Origin: UMGS363 sp964402055
GTDB taxonomy: Bacteria > Bacillota > Clostridia > Oscillospirales > Ruminococcaceae
Length of the DNA stretch: 48,057 bases
NCBI GenBank assembly: GCA_964402055.1
Contig: CAYOAV010000008.1
Coordinates: forward strand, 1-48,057
Direction: 5' to 3'
The notes under the pieces are model-generated. The model saw only the letters and a list, made by a program, of their open reading frames with translations, searched no databases and was not told the DNA's origin. Shown piece after piece: positions 6,791 through 15,082 of the stretch. Within the stretch, counting starts at the first letter, position 1. Every line of letters begins with the position of its first letter. The translations under genes were made by a program, and so were the position numbers.

Positions 6791-7564
6791 ATGGCAAAGA
6801 TTATAGTTGTGACAAATCAAAAGGGCGGCGTTGGCAAAACGACTACCTGTGCGGCTTTTGCAGGAATTTTCCGCAGCAGAGGTAAATCCGTCCTTGCAAT
6901 AGATATGGATCCGCAGGGAAATCTTTCGTTCTCGCTTGGAACGGAGGACAGGGGATATACGATCCACGATGTTATTACAGGCGTGTGCGATATCCGTGAC
7001 GCAATTAAAACCACGCATATCTGTGATGTCATAACATCGAATATTCTTCTTTCGGGAAGCGAGCTTGAGTTGCCAGTTGAGCAGAGGGAGTTTATTTTAA
7101 GAGAAATACTTAAAACTGTTCGTGACGATTATGATTATATTATCATAGATACGCCGCCTGCACTCTCCGTTCTCACGATAAACGCTTATACTGCGGCAGA
7201 CGATCTTATTATCCCGATGACACCTGAAATTCTTTCCTTACAGGGAATTGCCCAGCTAAGAGAAACTATACTTGCGGTGAAAAAATATTATAATAAAAAA
7301 ATGAATATCAGAGGGATACTTCTGACAAAATATGTAAAAAATCAGCAGCTTGCTACCGAGGTTGCGGAAATGGTCGAGATCGTTGCCAAGCAGCTGGGAA
7401 CTGTCGTTATAGATACGAAAATATCTGTTTCCGTTGCTGTTGCCGAGGCTCCTGCACATCAGGAGGTCATAACGACTTATTCTCCGAATTGCCGTGCGGC
7501 GAGGGATTATGTAAAGGCTTGCGAATCGCTTTACCCCGAAATAGCAATGTTTAAAAGAAGATAA
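6791..7564 (+). CDS. ParA/Soj-type ATPase, no ParB partner
   Basis: The 257-residue protein has the deviant Walker A of the ParA/MinD family (KGGVGKTT, 11-18, signature Lys11), the A' motif DMDPQGN and the Walker B segment IIIDTPPALS. Such ATPases dimerise with ATP and place DNA, chemoreceptor arrays or flagella in the cell. DMDPQGN is closer to ParA/Soj than to FlhG, and no MinD-type C-terminal membrane helix is obvious. There is no parB or centromere-like repeat nearby. It starts three bases after the PilZ stop and lies 12 bases before the ComFB-like gene, so all three are made together. A positioning role for a motility component is an inference from context. Confidence 0.85.
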   Translation: MAKIIVVTNQKGGVGKTTTCAAFAGIFRSRGKSVLAIDMDPQGNLSFSLGTEDRGYTIHDVITGVCDIRDAIKTTHICDVITSNILLSGSELELPVEQREFILREILKTVRDDYDYIIIDTPPALSVLTINAYTAADDLIIPMTPEILSLQGIAQLRETILAVKKYYNKKMNIRGILLTKYVKNQQLATEVAEMVEIVAKQLGTVVIDTKISVSVAVAEAPAHQEVITTYSPNCRAARDYVKACESLYPEIAMFKRR

Positions 7565-7576
7565 GGAGGTGTTGGT

Positions 7577-7984
7577 ATGGCTGACAGCTCCGAGGAAAAG
7601 CTTTCCCATAAAACGGATGCAGTTATGCGGCTGATCACAGGCGGAAATACTGCTACAAATCCAATTATTGACAATGAATTCAAGCAGAATGTTATAAATA
7701 ATATGGCGGAGAATGAAGTCCCTGAGGTATGTATCAGCTCAGAGCTTGTGAGCGAGCTTCTGCCCCTTGCTTTGAAAAGATTCAACTGCTGCAGCTGTGA
7801 CAGGTGCTTTGCCGAGGCTATGGCTGATTCGCTTGACGCTGTGCCTTATGTTTCATGCAGGATCACAGGCTTGAACGACAGGAAAAAAGCCGCCGATATG
7901 AAAAATAAATACCGAAGAAGTGTGCTTAATGAGATAGTCAGGGTGGTTATCGGCAGAAGAACTCTTCCGCGGCATACAAAATGA
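7577..7984 (+). CDS. ComFB-like cysteine-rich protein
   Basis: This 135-residue protein carries the cysteine cluster and following helix typical of late competence protein ComFB: C71, C72, C74 and C77 in CCSCDRC, then AEAMADSLDAVPY and C94. In the family the pattern is CxxC, then a DVxALALNxLPPxY-like stretch. Some ComFB proteins bind cyclic dinucleotides, which would fit a PilZ partner gene. It starts with a strong AAGGAGG ribosome site, follows the ParA gene after 12 bases, and ends right at a terminator. The family assignment is by motif only. Confidence 0.6.
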   Translation: MADSSEEKLSHKTDAVMRLITGGNTATNPIIDNEFKQNVINNMAENEVPEVCISSELVSELLPLALKRFNCCSCDRCFAEAMADSLDAVPYVSCRITGLNDRKKAADMKNKYRRSVLNEIVRVVIGRRTLPRHTK

Positions 7985-7985
7985 A

Positions 7986-8026
7986 AAGCGTATACGAGAT
8001 AAAAACGTATATGCTTTTTTGTTTTT
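7986..8026 (+). terminator. terminator of the PilZ-ParA-ComFB operon
   Basis: AAGCGTATACG (7986-7996) pairs with CGTATATGCTT (8006-8016; one G-U) and is followed by a T-rich run. Confidence 0.85.
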
Positions 8027-8204
8027 ATTGTAAACCTCGTAAACCTCAAAAAAATAGCCGCTTTTGTTTAATATGCACAAAAATGTTATGTAAAATACCC
8101 TTTTTTATCTTTTAAAGTAAAGTTTTTTGTTACATTTAGAAAAAATTAATAGAAAATTTAAAGAAAAATTGTTACTTCTTAAGGCAAAAAATTTGTCATA
8201 CCTC
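8027..8204. other. AT-rich spacer before the flagellar promoter
   Basis: This stretch separates the ComFB-operon terminator from the flagellar promoter. It is strongly AT-rich, with A- and T-tracts that may bend DNA or act as UP-element-like sequence. I see no gene, no tRNA and no convincing sigma-28 promoter in it. Confidence 0.5.
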
Positions 8205-8233
8205 TTGTAATTTGAGTGAAAAAGTTTTATAAT
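8205..8233 (+). promoter_or_regulatory. sigma-A promoter of the flagellar operon
   Basis: TTGTAA (8205-8210), 17-bp spacer, perfect TATAAT (8228-8233). It stands behind an AT-rich tract and would give a leader of about 120 bases before flgB. That leader holds two small hairpins: AGGCATAC/GTATACCT near 8245-8271 and GGGGA/TCCCC near 8319-8333. Confidence 0.75.
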
Positions 8234-8361
8234 GTTATAGGATAGGCATACTTTTTAAATATGTATACCTTGAAAGCATTTTTAATCGATACATTTTGAT
8301 GAAAAATTCCATAAATGTCGGGGAGGCATCCCCCATCTGATCTGAACAGGAGGAATACTAA

Positions 8362-8742
8362 ATGGGTCTTTTTGATAATAAGCTGCAAACACTTTCGGAG
8401 CAGGCTCTTGACGCTTCATGGTATAAGCAAAGAGTTATCTCTAATAATATCGCCAATGTTTCCACACCCGATTATAAGGCTAAAACAGTTGAGTTCGGGC
8501 TTGTTCTTGAAGAGGAGATATGTAAGTGCAAATACCATACTCCGACCAATAAGGATAAGGGCAAGGTTTCACTTAAGGTTTCCACGACCTATGAAACGAA
8601 TACCAATCAGCTCCTTAACGGAAATAATGTTGATATTGAAAAGGAACAGCTCGATCTTGCGGATGTTCAGTATCAATATAGCGCTCTTATGGATCAGATG
8701 AATAATAATTATTCTATGATACGCACGGCTATAACCAAGTAA
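8362..8742 (+). CDS. flgB: flagellar basal-body rod protein FlgB
   Basis: FlgB forms the proximal rod of the basal body. The 126-residue protein has the rod/hook N-terminal signature (VISNNIANVSTPDYKAKTVEF, about 28-48) and the matching C-terminal helix (MNNNYSMIRTAITK) that packs against it in axial proteins. The start has AGGAGG eight bases upstream and is the first gene after the flagellar promoter. flgC follows after 13 bases and fliE next, the usual order in Bacillota fla operons. Secretion is by the flagellar export gate without a cleaved signal. Confidence 0.95.
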   Translation: MGLFDNKLQTLSEQALDASWYKQRVISNNIANVSTPDYKAKTVEFGLVLEEEICKCKYHTPTNKDKGKVSLKVSTTYETNTNQLLNGNNVDIEKEQLDLADVQYQYSALMDQMNNNYSMIRTAITK

Positions 8743-8755
8743 TCGGAGGTAAGCT

Positions 8756-9247
8756 ATGTCATTTCTTAATTCACTCGATATAGGCGGCTCGGCTCTTTCA
8801 GCTCAAAGGCTGCGTATGGATATTATTTCCCAGAATATTGCAAATCAAGGCACTTATAACACAGCGGTCGGTGAAGATCCTTACTGCCGTCAGCTCGTTG
8901 TTATTTCAGAAAAGAAGAAATTCAGCGAGGAGCTTGAAAAATTCAATAATGAGGATGAGGGTTCAAGCTATTCCAGAGGTACATATTACCTTTCGCATAA
9001 CAATAAATACAAAATGGCAGGCTGTACAGTTACGCAGGTTATTAATGACGATGCGGCTTTCACGCCTGTTTACGACCCTGATAACCCCCTCGCAGATGAG
9101 GATGGATATATTTATATGAGCAATGTTGATAACAGCAAGGAACAGACTGATCTTCTTGCCGCACAGCGTTGCTATGAAGCGAATGCCTCCGCAATAGCCG
9201 CTGTAAAGGCGATGCTTTCAAAGGCAATGTCACTTAACGGAAAGTAA
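8756..9247 (+). CDS. flgC: flagellar basal-body rod protein FlgC
   Basis: This proximal-rod protein of 163 residues has the N-terminal axial signature (SALSAQRLRMDIISQNIANQ) and the conserved FlgC C-terminal region (YIYMSNVDNSKEQTDLLAAQRCYEANASA). The usual ANxxTT tail of the N-terminal motif reads ANQGTYNT, a minor change. It has a good ribosome site (CGGAGGT) and sits between flgB and fliE. Confidence 0.95.
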   Translation: MSFLNSLDIGGSALSAQRLRMDIISQNIANQGTYNTAVGEDPYCRQLVVISEKKKFSEELEKFNNEDEGSSYSRGTYYLSHNNKYKMAGCTVTQVINDDAAFTPVYDPDNPLADEDGYIYMSNVDNSKEQTDLLAAQRCYEANASAIAAVKAMLSKAMSLNGK

Positions 9248-9280
9248 TTTTGTTTATTGAATGAAAGGTTGTTTAAGCTT

Positions 9281-9589
9281 ATGTTTATAGTTCCTATTTC
9301 AAGTACTATCTCGCCCGTTGAATCGGCTTTTGACAGCGGTTCAAAGGTCAGCGAGGTCAAGGAAAGTACCCCGCAGTTTTCCGATATCTTTAAAGAGGTT
9401 TTTAACGATGTTCAGGAAACTCAACAGCAGACAAATATCGACTCTGTAAAGCTTATGCAGGGCGATATTGACGATCTTCACACGATCTATAACAATATGA
9501 CTAAGGCTTCGATCGCTGTTGAAACCTTCGTTGCGGTCAAGAATGCCGCTGTTGACGCTTATAATCAGGTTCTTCAGATCTCAATGTAA
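9281..9589 (+). CDS. fliE: flagellar hook-basal body protein FliE
   Basis: FliE joins the MS ring to the rod and is among the first exported substrates. The 102-residue product matches the family in size and in its C-terminal region (TIYNNMTKASIAVETFVAVKNAAVDAYNQVLQISM is cognate to the FliE M-x-K-A-x2-ALQ-TxVxVRNKVVEAYQEI-type end). The ATG at 9281 is preferred over the in-frame TTG at 9257: AAAGG at 9264-9268 lies upstream of the ATG, though the spacing of 12 is long. Its stop codon overlaps the first base of a 160-bp palindromic element. Confidence 0.88.
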   Translation: MFIVPISSTISPVESAFDSGSKVSEVKESTPQFSDIFKEVFNDVQETQQQTNIDSVKLMQGDIDDLHTIYNNMTKASIAVETFVAVKNAAVDAYNQVLQISM

Positions 9590-9748
9590 TACTAATTCTC
9601 AATCAACCTATAGACAAATACTTGGCTGAAATAACCGCATTCGTCGTCAAGCTCCCTTGCCGGGCAGCAAGCCCGCCTGCAGTTGCTTTCCTAGACTGCG
9701 ATTATTTCATCTGTCGTCTTTGTATATAGAACGATTGAGAGTTAGTAT
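9589..9748. repeat. long imperfect palindromic element, copy 2 (between fliE and fliF)
   Basis: ATACTAATTCTCAATC at the left end (9589-9604) is the near-perfect inverse of GATTGAGAGTTAGTAT at the right end (9733-9748). Pairing continues through CTATA/TATAG, ACAAA/TTTGT and TGAAATAACCGCA/TGCGATTATTTCA. The tip holds CGGGC-AGCAA-GCCCG (9661-9675). The same internal-loop pair as in copy 1 occurs here: CGTCGTCA (9642-9649) and TTCCTAG (9688-9694). It lies within an operon that must be read through and has no T-tract, so it is not a plain terminator. A MITE-like or structured-RNA origin is likely. Confidence 0.8.
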
Positions 9749-9780
9749 AATCTTAAATTTCGGGAAGGAAAATTCGTAAA

Positions 9781-11415
9781 ATGGATATGAAGGAACAGCT
9801 TTCAAAGCTTTCTTCTTCCTTCAAGCAGTTCTGGACTGCACAGGAGAAAAAGCGTAAGATCGCATATATTGCTATTCTTGTTGCGATATTGCTTATTGCT
9901 GTTATTATAGTTATAATTGCTAATAAAAAGGAATATACAGTCCTCTATGAGGGGCTTGAATCAAGCGAGGCTTCGGAAATCGTCACGGCGATACAGGAGC
10001 TTGGCTACGAGGTCACTCTCAAGAGCGGCGGTGTAATTATGGTTCCTGCTGGAACAGAGGACGTGCTTACAATGGAGATGTCCATGCAGGGATATCCGAA
10101 AAGTACGCTCACATATGATACATATACAAATCATATTGATATGTTCACGACCTCATCGCAGGAAAGAGAATATGCGAGAATGGCTCTTGAAGAGCGTTTG
10201 AGTGCTATTGTCAGCACCTTTGAGGGAGTTCAGAAGGGTACGGTTACAATTTCCATACCTGAACAGAAAAATACTGTTATATCCTCCCTCCGTCAGGAAA
10301 CGACCGCTTCAATAGTTGTTTATCTTGAAAATGATTATAAGCTTACGGACAAGCAGATATACGGTATCAGGGAAACGGTTCAGCGCGGCGTTGCAGGTCT
10401 GACAGATGAAAATATCACACTCGTTGATGGTTACGGCATTCCGCAGATACCTGGCGAAAATGAGATCGATGTCGTTGCAGACGAAACAAGAAAATTCGCT
10501 TTCAAGACTAATCTTGAAAATTCGATAAAAAATAAGGTTCTTGAACTGCTTACACCTGTTTACGGCGATGACGGTGTTTCTGTTGCAGTAAATATGGTTC
10601 TCAACTTCGATAAAAAGGTTTCCGAAAATACCGATTATTCCGCTGACGGAAACGGCAATACAGGTGTCCTCCAGCATGGTGACGCTAAGGACGCATCGGG
10701 AGGAACTACCGTTGACGGTGGTGTTGTCGGAGTTGAAACAAACGCTGATGATACTTACCCGACAGGTGATACAAACGGAAGCGGTGCATGGAGCGAAACA
10801 GAGGTTTCAAACACCTATCTCGTTGATACCTACAAGGAGCAGATCGAAAAGGCAGGATATGAAATAGACGGACTTTCTATTTCAACTGTCGTTTATACGG
10901 ATTATATTTCAGAGGCACAGAAAATGGATCTTGTCAAGCTTGTTGCAAATGCCGGCGGCGTAAATCCTGAGGTTGCAGAGGACGTTGTTACTGTTACCAA
11001 TTTCCCGAAATTCGGTACGGACGAAATTGTTGCCACTGCTCCCGTTTATCTCTTCGGTCTTACGCTCAATCAGCTTATTGCGGCGGCTGCTATACTTCTT
11101 ATATTGCTTATTATCGTTATTGTTGTTCTTATCATTACATCAAGAAGTGCTAAGAATAAGCGTGCTAAGTTTGAACAGCAGATACTCGCTTCTGAGGCTC
11201 TTGCAGGTCTGGGAGATGAGCCTATAGTTGACACATTCACCATGGATCTCGAGGGTGACGATCCTGCCGACATTCCGAGCCTTCTTGATGCAGGCGAGGA
11301 AACCAAGGAGGTCGCTGTCCGCAGAGAGATCAGTGACTTTGCTAAGAACAGTCCTGAAATCGTGGCACAGCTGCTCAGAAATTGGATGAAGGAAGACGAG
11401 GAAACGGAGGAATAA
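9781..11415 (+). CDS. fliF: flagellar MS-ring protein FliF
   Basis: FliF builds the MS ring in the membrane, the base of the flagellum. The 544-residue protein has a first TM segment at about 28-47 (IAYIAILVAILLIAVIIVII), the ring-building periplasmic domains starting YTVLYEGLESSEASEIVTAIQELGYEV, a Gly/Asp/Thr-rich loop about 290-345, and a second TM at about 425-453. A cytoplasmic tail with the FliG-binding end (FAKNSPEIVAQLLRNWM) follows. AAGGAA precedes the ATG, and fliG follows after four bases. It is separated from fliE by the palindromic element. Confidence 0.97.
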   Translation: MDMKEQLSKLSSSFKQFWTAQEKKRKIAYIAILVAILLIAVIIVIIANKKEYTVLYEGLESSEASEIVTAIQELGYEVTLKSGGVIMVPAGTEDVLTMEMSMQGYPKSTLTYDTYTNHIDMFTTSSQEREYARMALEERLSAIVSTFEGVQKGTVTISIPEQKNTVISSLRQETTASIVVYLENDYKLTDKQIYGIRETVQRGVAGLTDENITLVDGYGIPQIPGENEIDVVADETRKFAFKTNLENSIKNKVLELLTPVYGDDGVSVAVNMVLNFDKKVSENTDYSADGNGNTGVLQHGDAKDASGGTTVDGGVVGVETNADDTYPTGDTNGSGAWSETEVSNTYLVDTYKEQIEKAGYEIDGLSISTVVYTDYISEAQKMDLVKLVANAGGVNPEVAEDVVTVTNFPKFGTDEIVATAPVYLFGLTLNQLIAAAAILLILLIIVIVVLIITSRSAKNKRAKFEQQILASEALAGLGDEPIVDTFTMDLEGDDPADIPSLLDAGEETKEVAVRREISDFAKNSPEIVAQLLRNWMKEDEETEE

Positions 11416-11419
11416 TACA

Positions 11420-12430
11420 ATGGCTGATATAGAAAATCTTACAAGCCTGCAGAAGGCGGCTATCGTTGTTACCTCTATCGGTGCGGAAAATGCTGCTTTT
11501 GTATATAAAAGGCTTTCCGATGATGATGTTGAAAAGCTTACATATGAAATATCGAGCCTTCCATACCTTGAAGCAGGTGTTGTTGATGCAACCTTAAATG
11601 AATTTTATGAGCTTTGCCTGACACAGAAGGTAATTTCCGAGGGCGGTGTGGAATACGCAAGATCGGTTCTTGAAAAGGCTTACGGCGTTGAAATGGCGAA
11701 TAAGCTTATGGAGCGTGTTTCCAAATCAATGCAGACAAAAGCATTCGAATTTGTCAGAAAATCCGATTATAAGAACCTGCTTGCTATCATTCAGAACGAA
11801 AATCCGCAGACTATTGCTCTCGTTCTTTCCTATGTCAAGTCTGAACAGGCTTCTGCTGTGCTTCAGGAGCTTCCTAAGGAAAAGCGAGTTGAAGTTGTTG
11901 AAAGAATTGCAAAAATGGAATCAGCTTCGCCTGAAACTATACATTCTATCGAGGAAACTCTTGAAAGAAAGTTTGCGGCAGTCGTTTCCATGGATCTTAC
12001 AACTGTCGGCGGCGTAAACTTCGTTGCGGATATCCTCAACAAGGTAGACAGAGGAACAGAGAAGCATATCTTCGACGAGCTGTCCTCCAAGGATCCTGCT
12101 CTTGTTGATGAGATCAAAAAGAAGATGTTTGTATTCGAGGATATCCTCGGACTGGATTCCATGTCGATACAGCGATTTATCAGAGATGTCGAAACCAAGG
12201 ATCTCGCAGTTGCGATCAAGGGTTCAAATGCCGAGGTTGCCGCAGCACTTTATGCAAATATGCCGCAGAGAATGCAGGAAACTATCCAGCAGGAAATCGA
12301 ATATCTGCATAATGTTCGTATGCGTGACGTTGACGAGGCTCAGCAGAGAATCGTTGGCATCATAAGGCATCTTGAAGAAGAAGGCGAGCTTGTTATCGGT
12401 AAGGGCGGAGAGGACGAGATAATTGCTTAA
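11420..12430 (+). CDS. fliG: flagellar motor switch protein FliG
   Basis: FliG couples stator torque to the rotor and binds FliF and FliM. The 336-residue protein has the expected length. The N-terminal FliF-binding region starts LTSLQKAAIVVTSIG, the middle domain carries an NENPQ motif (the family EHPQ box, His to Asn), and the C-terminal torque domain is rich in charged residues (MFVFEDILGLDSMSIQRFIRDVETKDLAVAIKGS). The gene starts four bases after fliF and overlaps fliH by eight bases. Confidence 0.97.
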   Translation: MADIENLTSLQKAAIVVTSIGAENAAFVYKRLSDDDVEKLTYEISSLPYLEAGVVDATLNEFYELCLTQKVISEGGVEYARSVLEKAYGVEMANKLMERVSKSMQTKAFEFVRKSDYKNLLAIIQNENPQTIALVLSYVKSEQASAVLQELPKEKRVEVVERIAKMESASPETIHSIEETLERKFAAVVSMDLTTVGGVNFVADILNKVDRGTEKHIFDELSSKDPALVDEIKKKMFVFEDILGLDSMSIQRFIRDVETKDLAVAIKGSNAEVAAALYANMPQRMQETIQQEIEYLHNVRMRDVDEAQQRIVGIIRHLEEEGELVIGKGGEDEIIA

Positions 12431-13286
12431 AATATACAAATCCCAGTCTTATTGTTACGGTGCGTCCGAGCCTGTGAAAATTGATAACACGGTCATTCTC
12501 CCGGGCGAAGAGGATGAGCAGGAGGAACAGAAGCCTTCACTCCCGACCCCCGAAGAGCTTGAAGAACAGCGACTAAGGGAGGAAGCAGAGCGTGAGGCAC
12601 TGATAAATGCAGAGGTCGAACGCAGATATGCTGCGGCTGTTGAGGATTATTGTGCAAGAACCGAGGCTGTTCGCCGTGAGATAATCGAAAAAGCACAGCT
12701 TGAAGCGAATAATATTGCCGAAAATGCCAAAACGACAACCGCCGCTGTCCTTGAAAAGGCGAACAAGGAATGCTCAATTTTAAAGGAAAAGGCTAAGGCT
12801 GAAGGCTTTAAAGAGGGCTTTGACGAGGGCAAAAGGCAATCGCTGGAAAAATGTACAAAATATGTTGATGCGGCGGCACAGCTGCTTGCTGATATAAATA
12901 CGCATAAGGAAACGTACTTCCTTGAAAATGAAGAGGAAATGCGCGAAACAATGTGCGAAATGCTTGAAAAAATCACTGCGGAGGAGCTTAAGGTTCATCC
13001 TGACGTGATTCAGAATATAATCGGAATTGCCGCAAAAAGCTTCCGTAATTCCGACTATATAAAAATTTCGCTCGCACAGGGCGAGATTTCAAGAGAGCTT
13101 AGAACTGACGCAAAGCTCATTAAAAAGATTATACCATACATAAAGGATATTGAAATAGAAATCCTCCCCGACGCTGATGACGGCACTGTTATCCTTGACA
13201 ACGGCGAGGAAATTCTGGACGCTTCCGTTCCCACTCAGCTTGAATTTCTTAAGGAAATAATGAGAACTACAAGAGGCGAGGAGTAA
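12423..13286 (+). CDS. fliH: flagellar assembly protein FliH
   Basis: FliH is the stator-like regulator of the export ATPase FliI. The 287-residue protein has the family pattern: a long charged coiled coil at about 30-125 (many Glu, Ala, Arg and Lys) and a C-terminal globular part around the EFKEGFDEGKRQ-like segment through ILDASVPTQLEFLKEI. The start is a TTG inside the end of fliG, with GGAGAGG nine bases upstream; no ATG is available in frame nearby. It lies between fliG and fliI, 14 bases before the latter. Confidence 0.9.
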   Translation: MLKIYKSQSYCYGASEPVKIDNTVILPGEEDEQEEQKPSLPTPEELEEQRLREEAEREALINAEVERRYAAAVEDYCARTEAVRREIIEKAQLEANNIAENAKTTTAAVLEKANKECSILKEKAKAEGFKEGFDEGKRQSLEKCTKYVDAAAQLLADINTHKETYFLENEEEMRETMCEMLEKITAEELKVHPDVIQNIIGIAAKSFRNSDYIKISLAQGEISRELRTDAKLIKKIIPYIKDIEIEILPDADDGTVILDNGEEILDASVPTQLEFLKEIMRTTRGEE

Positions 13287-13300
13287 ACAGGAGATATCAG

Positions 13301-14605
13301 ATGAACTTTACCGCAATCCGTGAAAATGTTAAAAATGCCGATCTTTACAGGCATATGGGAAAAATTGAAAAAATCATCGGTATGACTGTTGAAGCAACAG
13401 GTCCTGAATGTAATATCGGTGACGTATGCCGTATTTTCCGTAAAGGCTCGGACGAGTATATTTACGGTGAAGCGGTTGGATTTAATGAGGGCAAGGTCGT
13501 TCTTATGCCTTATACCGACATGGACGGAATTGGTCCTGGTTCTATCGTTGATAACACAGGCAGACAGCTTGAAGTCAGAGTTGGCGATGAGCTTGTCGGC
13601 AGAATTATCAATGCGATAGGCGAGCCAATTGACGGAAAAGGTCCTATTCATACGACAGACAGCTACCCGATTGCAGGAAATCCTGTAAATCCGCTTACCC
13701 GACCGAGAATTGATGATATTATCCCGTTCGGTGTTAAGGCGATTGATGGTCTGCTTACAATAGGCAGAGGTCAGCGTATGGGAATTTTCGCAGGCTCGGG
13801 TGTTGGTAAGTCAACGTTGCTCGGTATGATTGCAAGAGAGGTTCAGGCGGATATAAATGTTATCGCACTCGTTGGAGAGCGTGGACGTGAGGTGCTTGAA
13901 TTTATCGAGAGGGATCTCGGCGAAAAGGGCATGGCAAGATCGGTGCTTGTTGTTGCGACCTCCGATCAGCCGTCTATGATGAGAAATAAATGCCCGATGA
14001 CTGCAACGGCTATTGCCGAATATTTCAAGGATCAGGGAAAAAATGTCCTGCTGATGATGGATTCGCTGACAAGATATGCTATGGCACAGCGTGAGATAGG
14101 ACTTGCGACAGGTGAAGCTCCAATTGCAAGAGGCTATACGCCGTCAATCTACACAACAATGCCTAAGCTGCTTGAAAGAGCGGGAAATTTTGAACAGGGT
14201 TCAATAACGGGTATCTATACCGTCCTTGTTGAGGGCGATGATACTAATGAGCCGATTTCCGATACCGTGCGAGGAATTATTGACGGTCATATCATTCTTT
14301 CCCGTAAGGTTGCGGCTAAAAACCATTATCCTGCGATTGAAATTCTTGAATCGGTATCACGTCTTATGTCGGAAATTGCCGATAAGGAACAGAAGGATAA
14401 TGCGGCGAAGCTGAGAAATCTTCTTTCAACCTATAATGCAAATTATGACCTCGTTTCAATAGGTGCATATAAAAAGGGTACTAACCCAGCGCTGGACGAG
14501 GCGATTAAAAAAATAGATAAGATCAATGCGTTTTTACAGCAGAAAACAGATGAAGCGTTCTCTTTTGAGGAAACACAGAAAATGCTTGCAGACGCTGTAA
14601 AATGA
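13301..14605 (+). CDS. fliI: flagellum-specific export ATPase FliI
   Basis: FliI is the hexameric ATPase at the cytoplasmic side of the flagellar export apparatus. The 434-residue protein shows an F1-beta-like fold with Walker A GSGVGKST at 165-172, the VGERGREVLEF segment and Walker B (VLLMMDSLTRYAMAQRE). The length is standard. The Shine-Dalgarno is AGGAGA. It lies between its regulators fliH and fliJ. Confidence 0.98.
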   Translation: MNFTAIRENVKNADLYRHMGKIEKIIGMTVEATGPECNIGDVCRIFRKGSDEYIYGEAVGFNEGKVVLMPYTDMDGIGPGSIVDNTGRQLEVRVGDELVGRIINAIGEPIDGKGPIHTTDSYPIAGNPVNPLTRPRIDDIIPFGVKAIDGLLTIGRGQRMGIFAGSGVGKSTLLGMIAREVQADINVIALVGERGREVLEFIERDLGEKGMARSVLVVATSDQPSMMRNKCPMTATAIAEYFKDQGKNVLLMMDSLTRYAMAQREIGLATGEAPIARGYTPSIYTTMPKLLERAGNFEQGSITGIYTVLVEGDDTNEPISDTVRGIIDGHIILSRKVAAKNHYPAIEILESVSRLMSEIADKEQKDNAAKLRNLLSTYNANYDLVSIGAYKKGTNPALDEAIKKIDKINAFLQQKTDEAFSFEETQKMLADAVK

Positions 14606-14623
14606 CCTCGGAGGTAATTCACC

Positions 14624-15061
14624 TTGAAGCGGTTTGAATTTTCGCTGAATAAGCTTATGGGATATAAAAAACAGGTGCTTGACAGGGAAAAAAATAGTCT
14701 TGCACATCTCCGTATGCAGCAGCAGCAGATGCAGGATGAAAAGGAACAGCTTGAAGCAAAGCTAAAACAGTCGGCAGATGAATTTAGGGAGCTTTCAAGC
14801 AAGGGAATTACCATTATGCAGATAACGATGTTCAAGGGATATCATCAGTCGCTCCGTATGCAGATAGCCGATTTAAGGCTTGCTATTGAGGAAATGGAAA
14901 AAAAAGTCCAAAAGCAGCTCGGGGTTGTCATTGATGCTACAAAAGAGGTTTCCTCGCTCGAAAAGCTTGAAGAAAAACAGCTTGAAGAGTATAAAGCCAA
15001 GGTTGCCAAGGCGGAGGAACAGTTTATTTCCGAATATGTTATGAATAGTACATATAAGTAA
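14624..15061 (+). CDS. fliJ: flagellar export chaperone FliJ
   Basis: FliJ is the small coiled-coil stalk of the export ATPase and a chaperone escort. The 145-residue protein begins MKRFEFSLNKLMGYKKQVLDREK, typical of the family, and is helical and charged throughout. It starts with TTG (GGAGGT eight bases upstream). Position directly after fliI is diagnostic because the sequence itself is poorly conserved. Confidence 0.92.
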   Translation: MKRFEFSLNKLMGYKKQVLDREKNSLAHLRMQQQQMQDEKEQLEAKLKQSADEFRELSSKGITIMQITMFKGYHQSLRMQIADLRLAIEEMEKKVQKQLGVVIDATKEVSSLEKLEEKQLEEYKAKVAKAEEQFISEYVMNSTYK

Positions 15062-15082
15062 ACTTGAAAGGAGGTGAAAATA

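Noticed and set aside
8234..8361. c-di-GMP (GEMM) riboswitch before flgB
   Set aside because: None of the conserved GEMM core sequences or the tetraloop-receptor layout is visible; only two simple hairpins are present.
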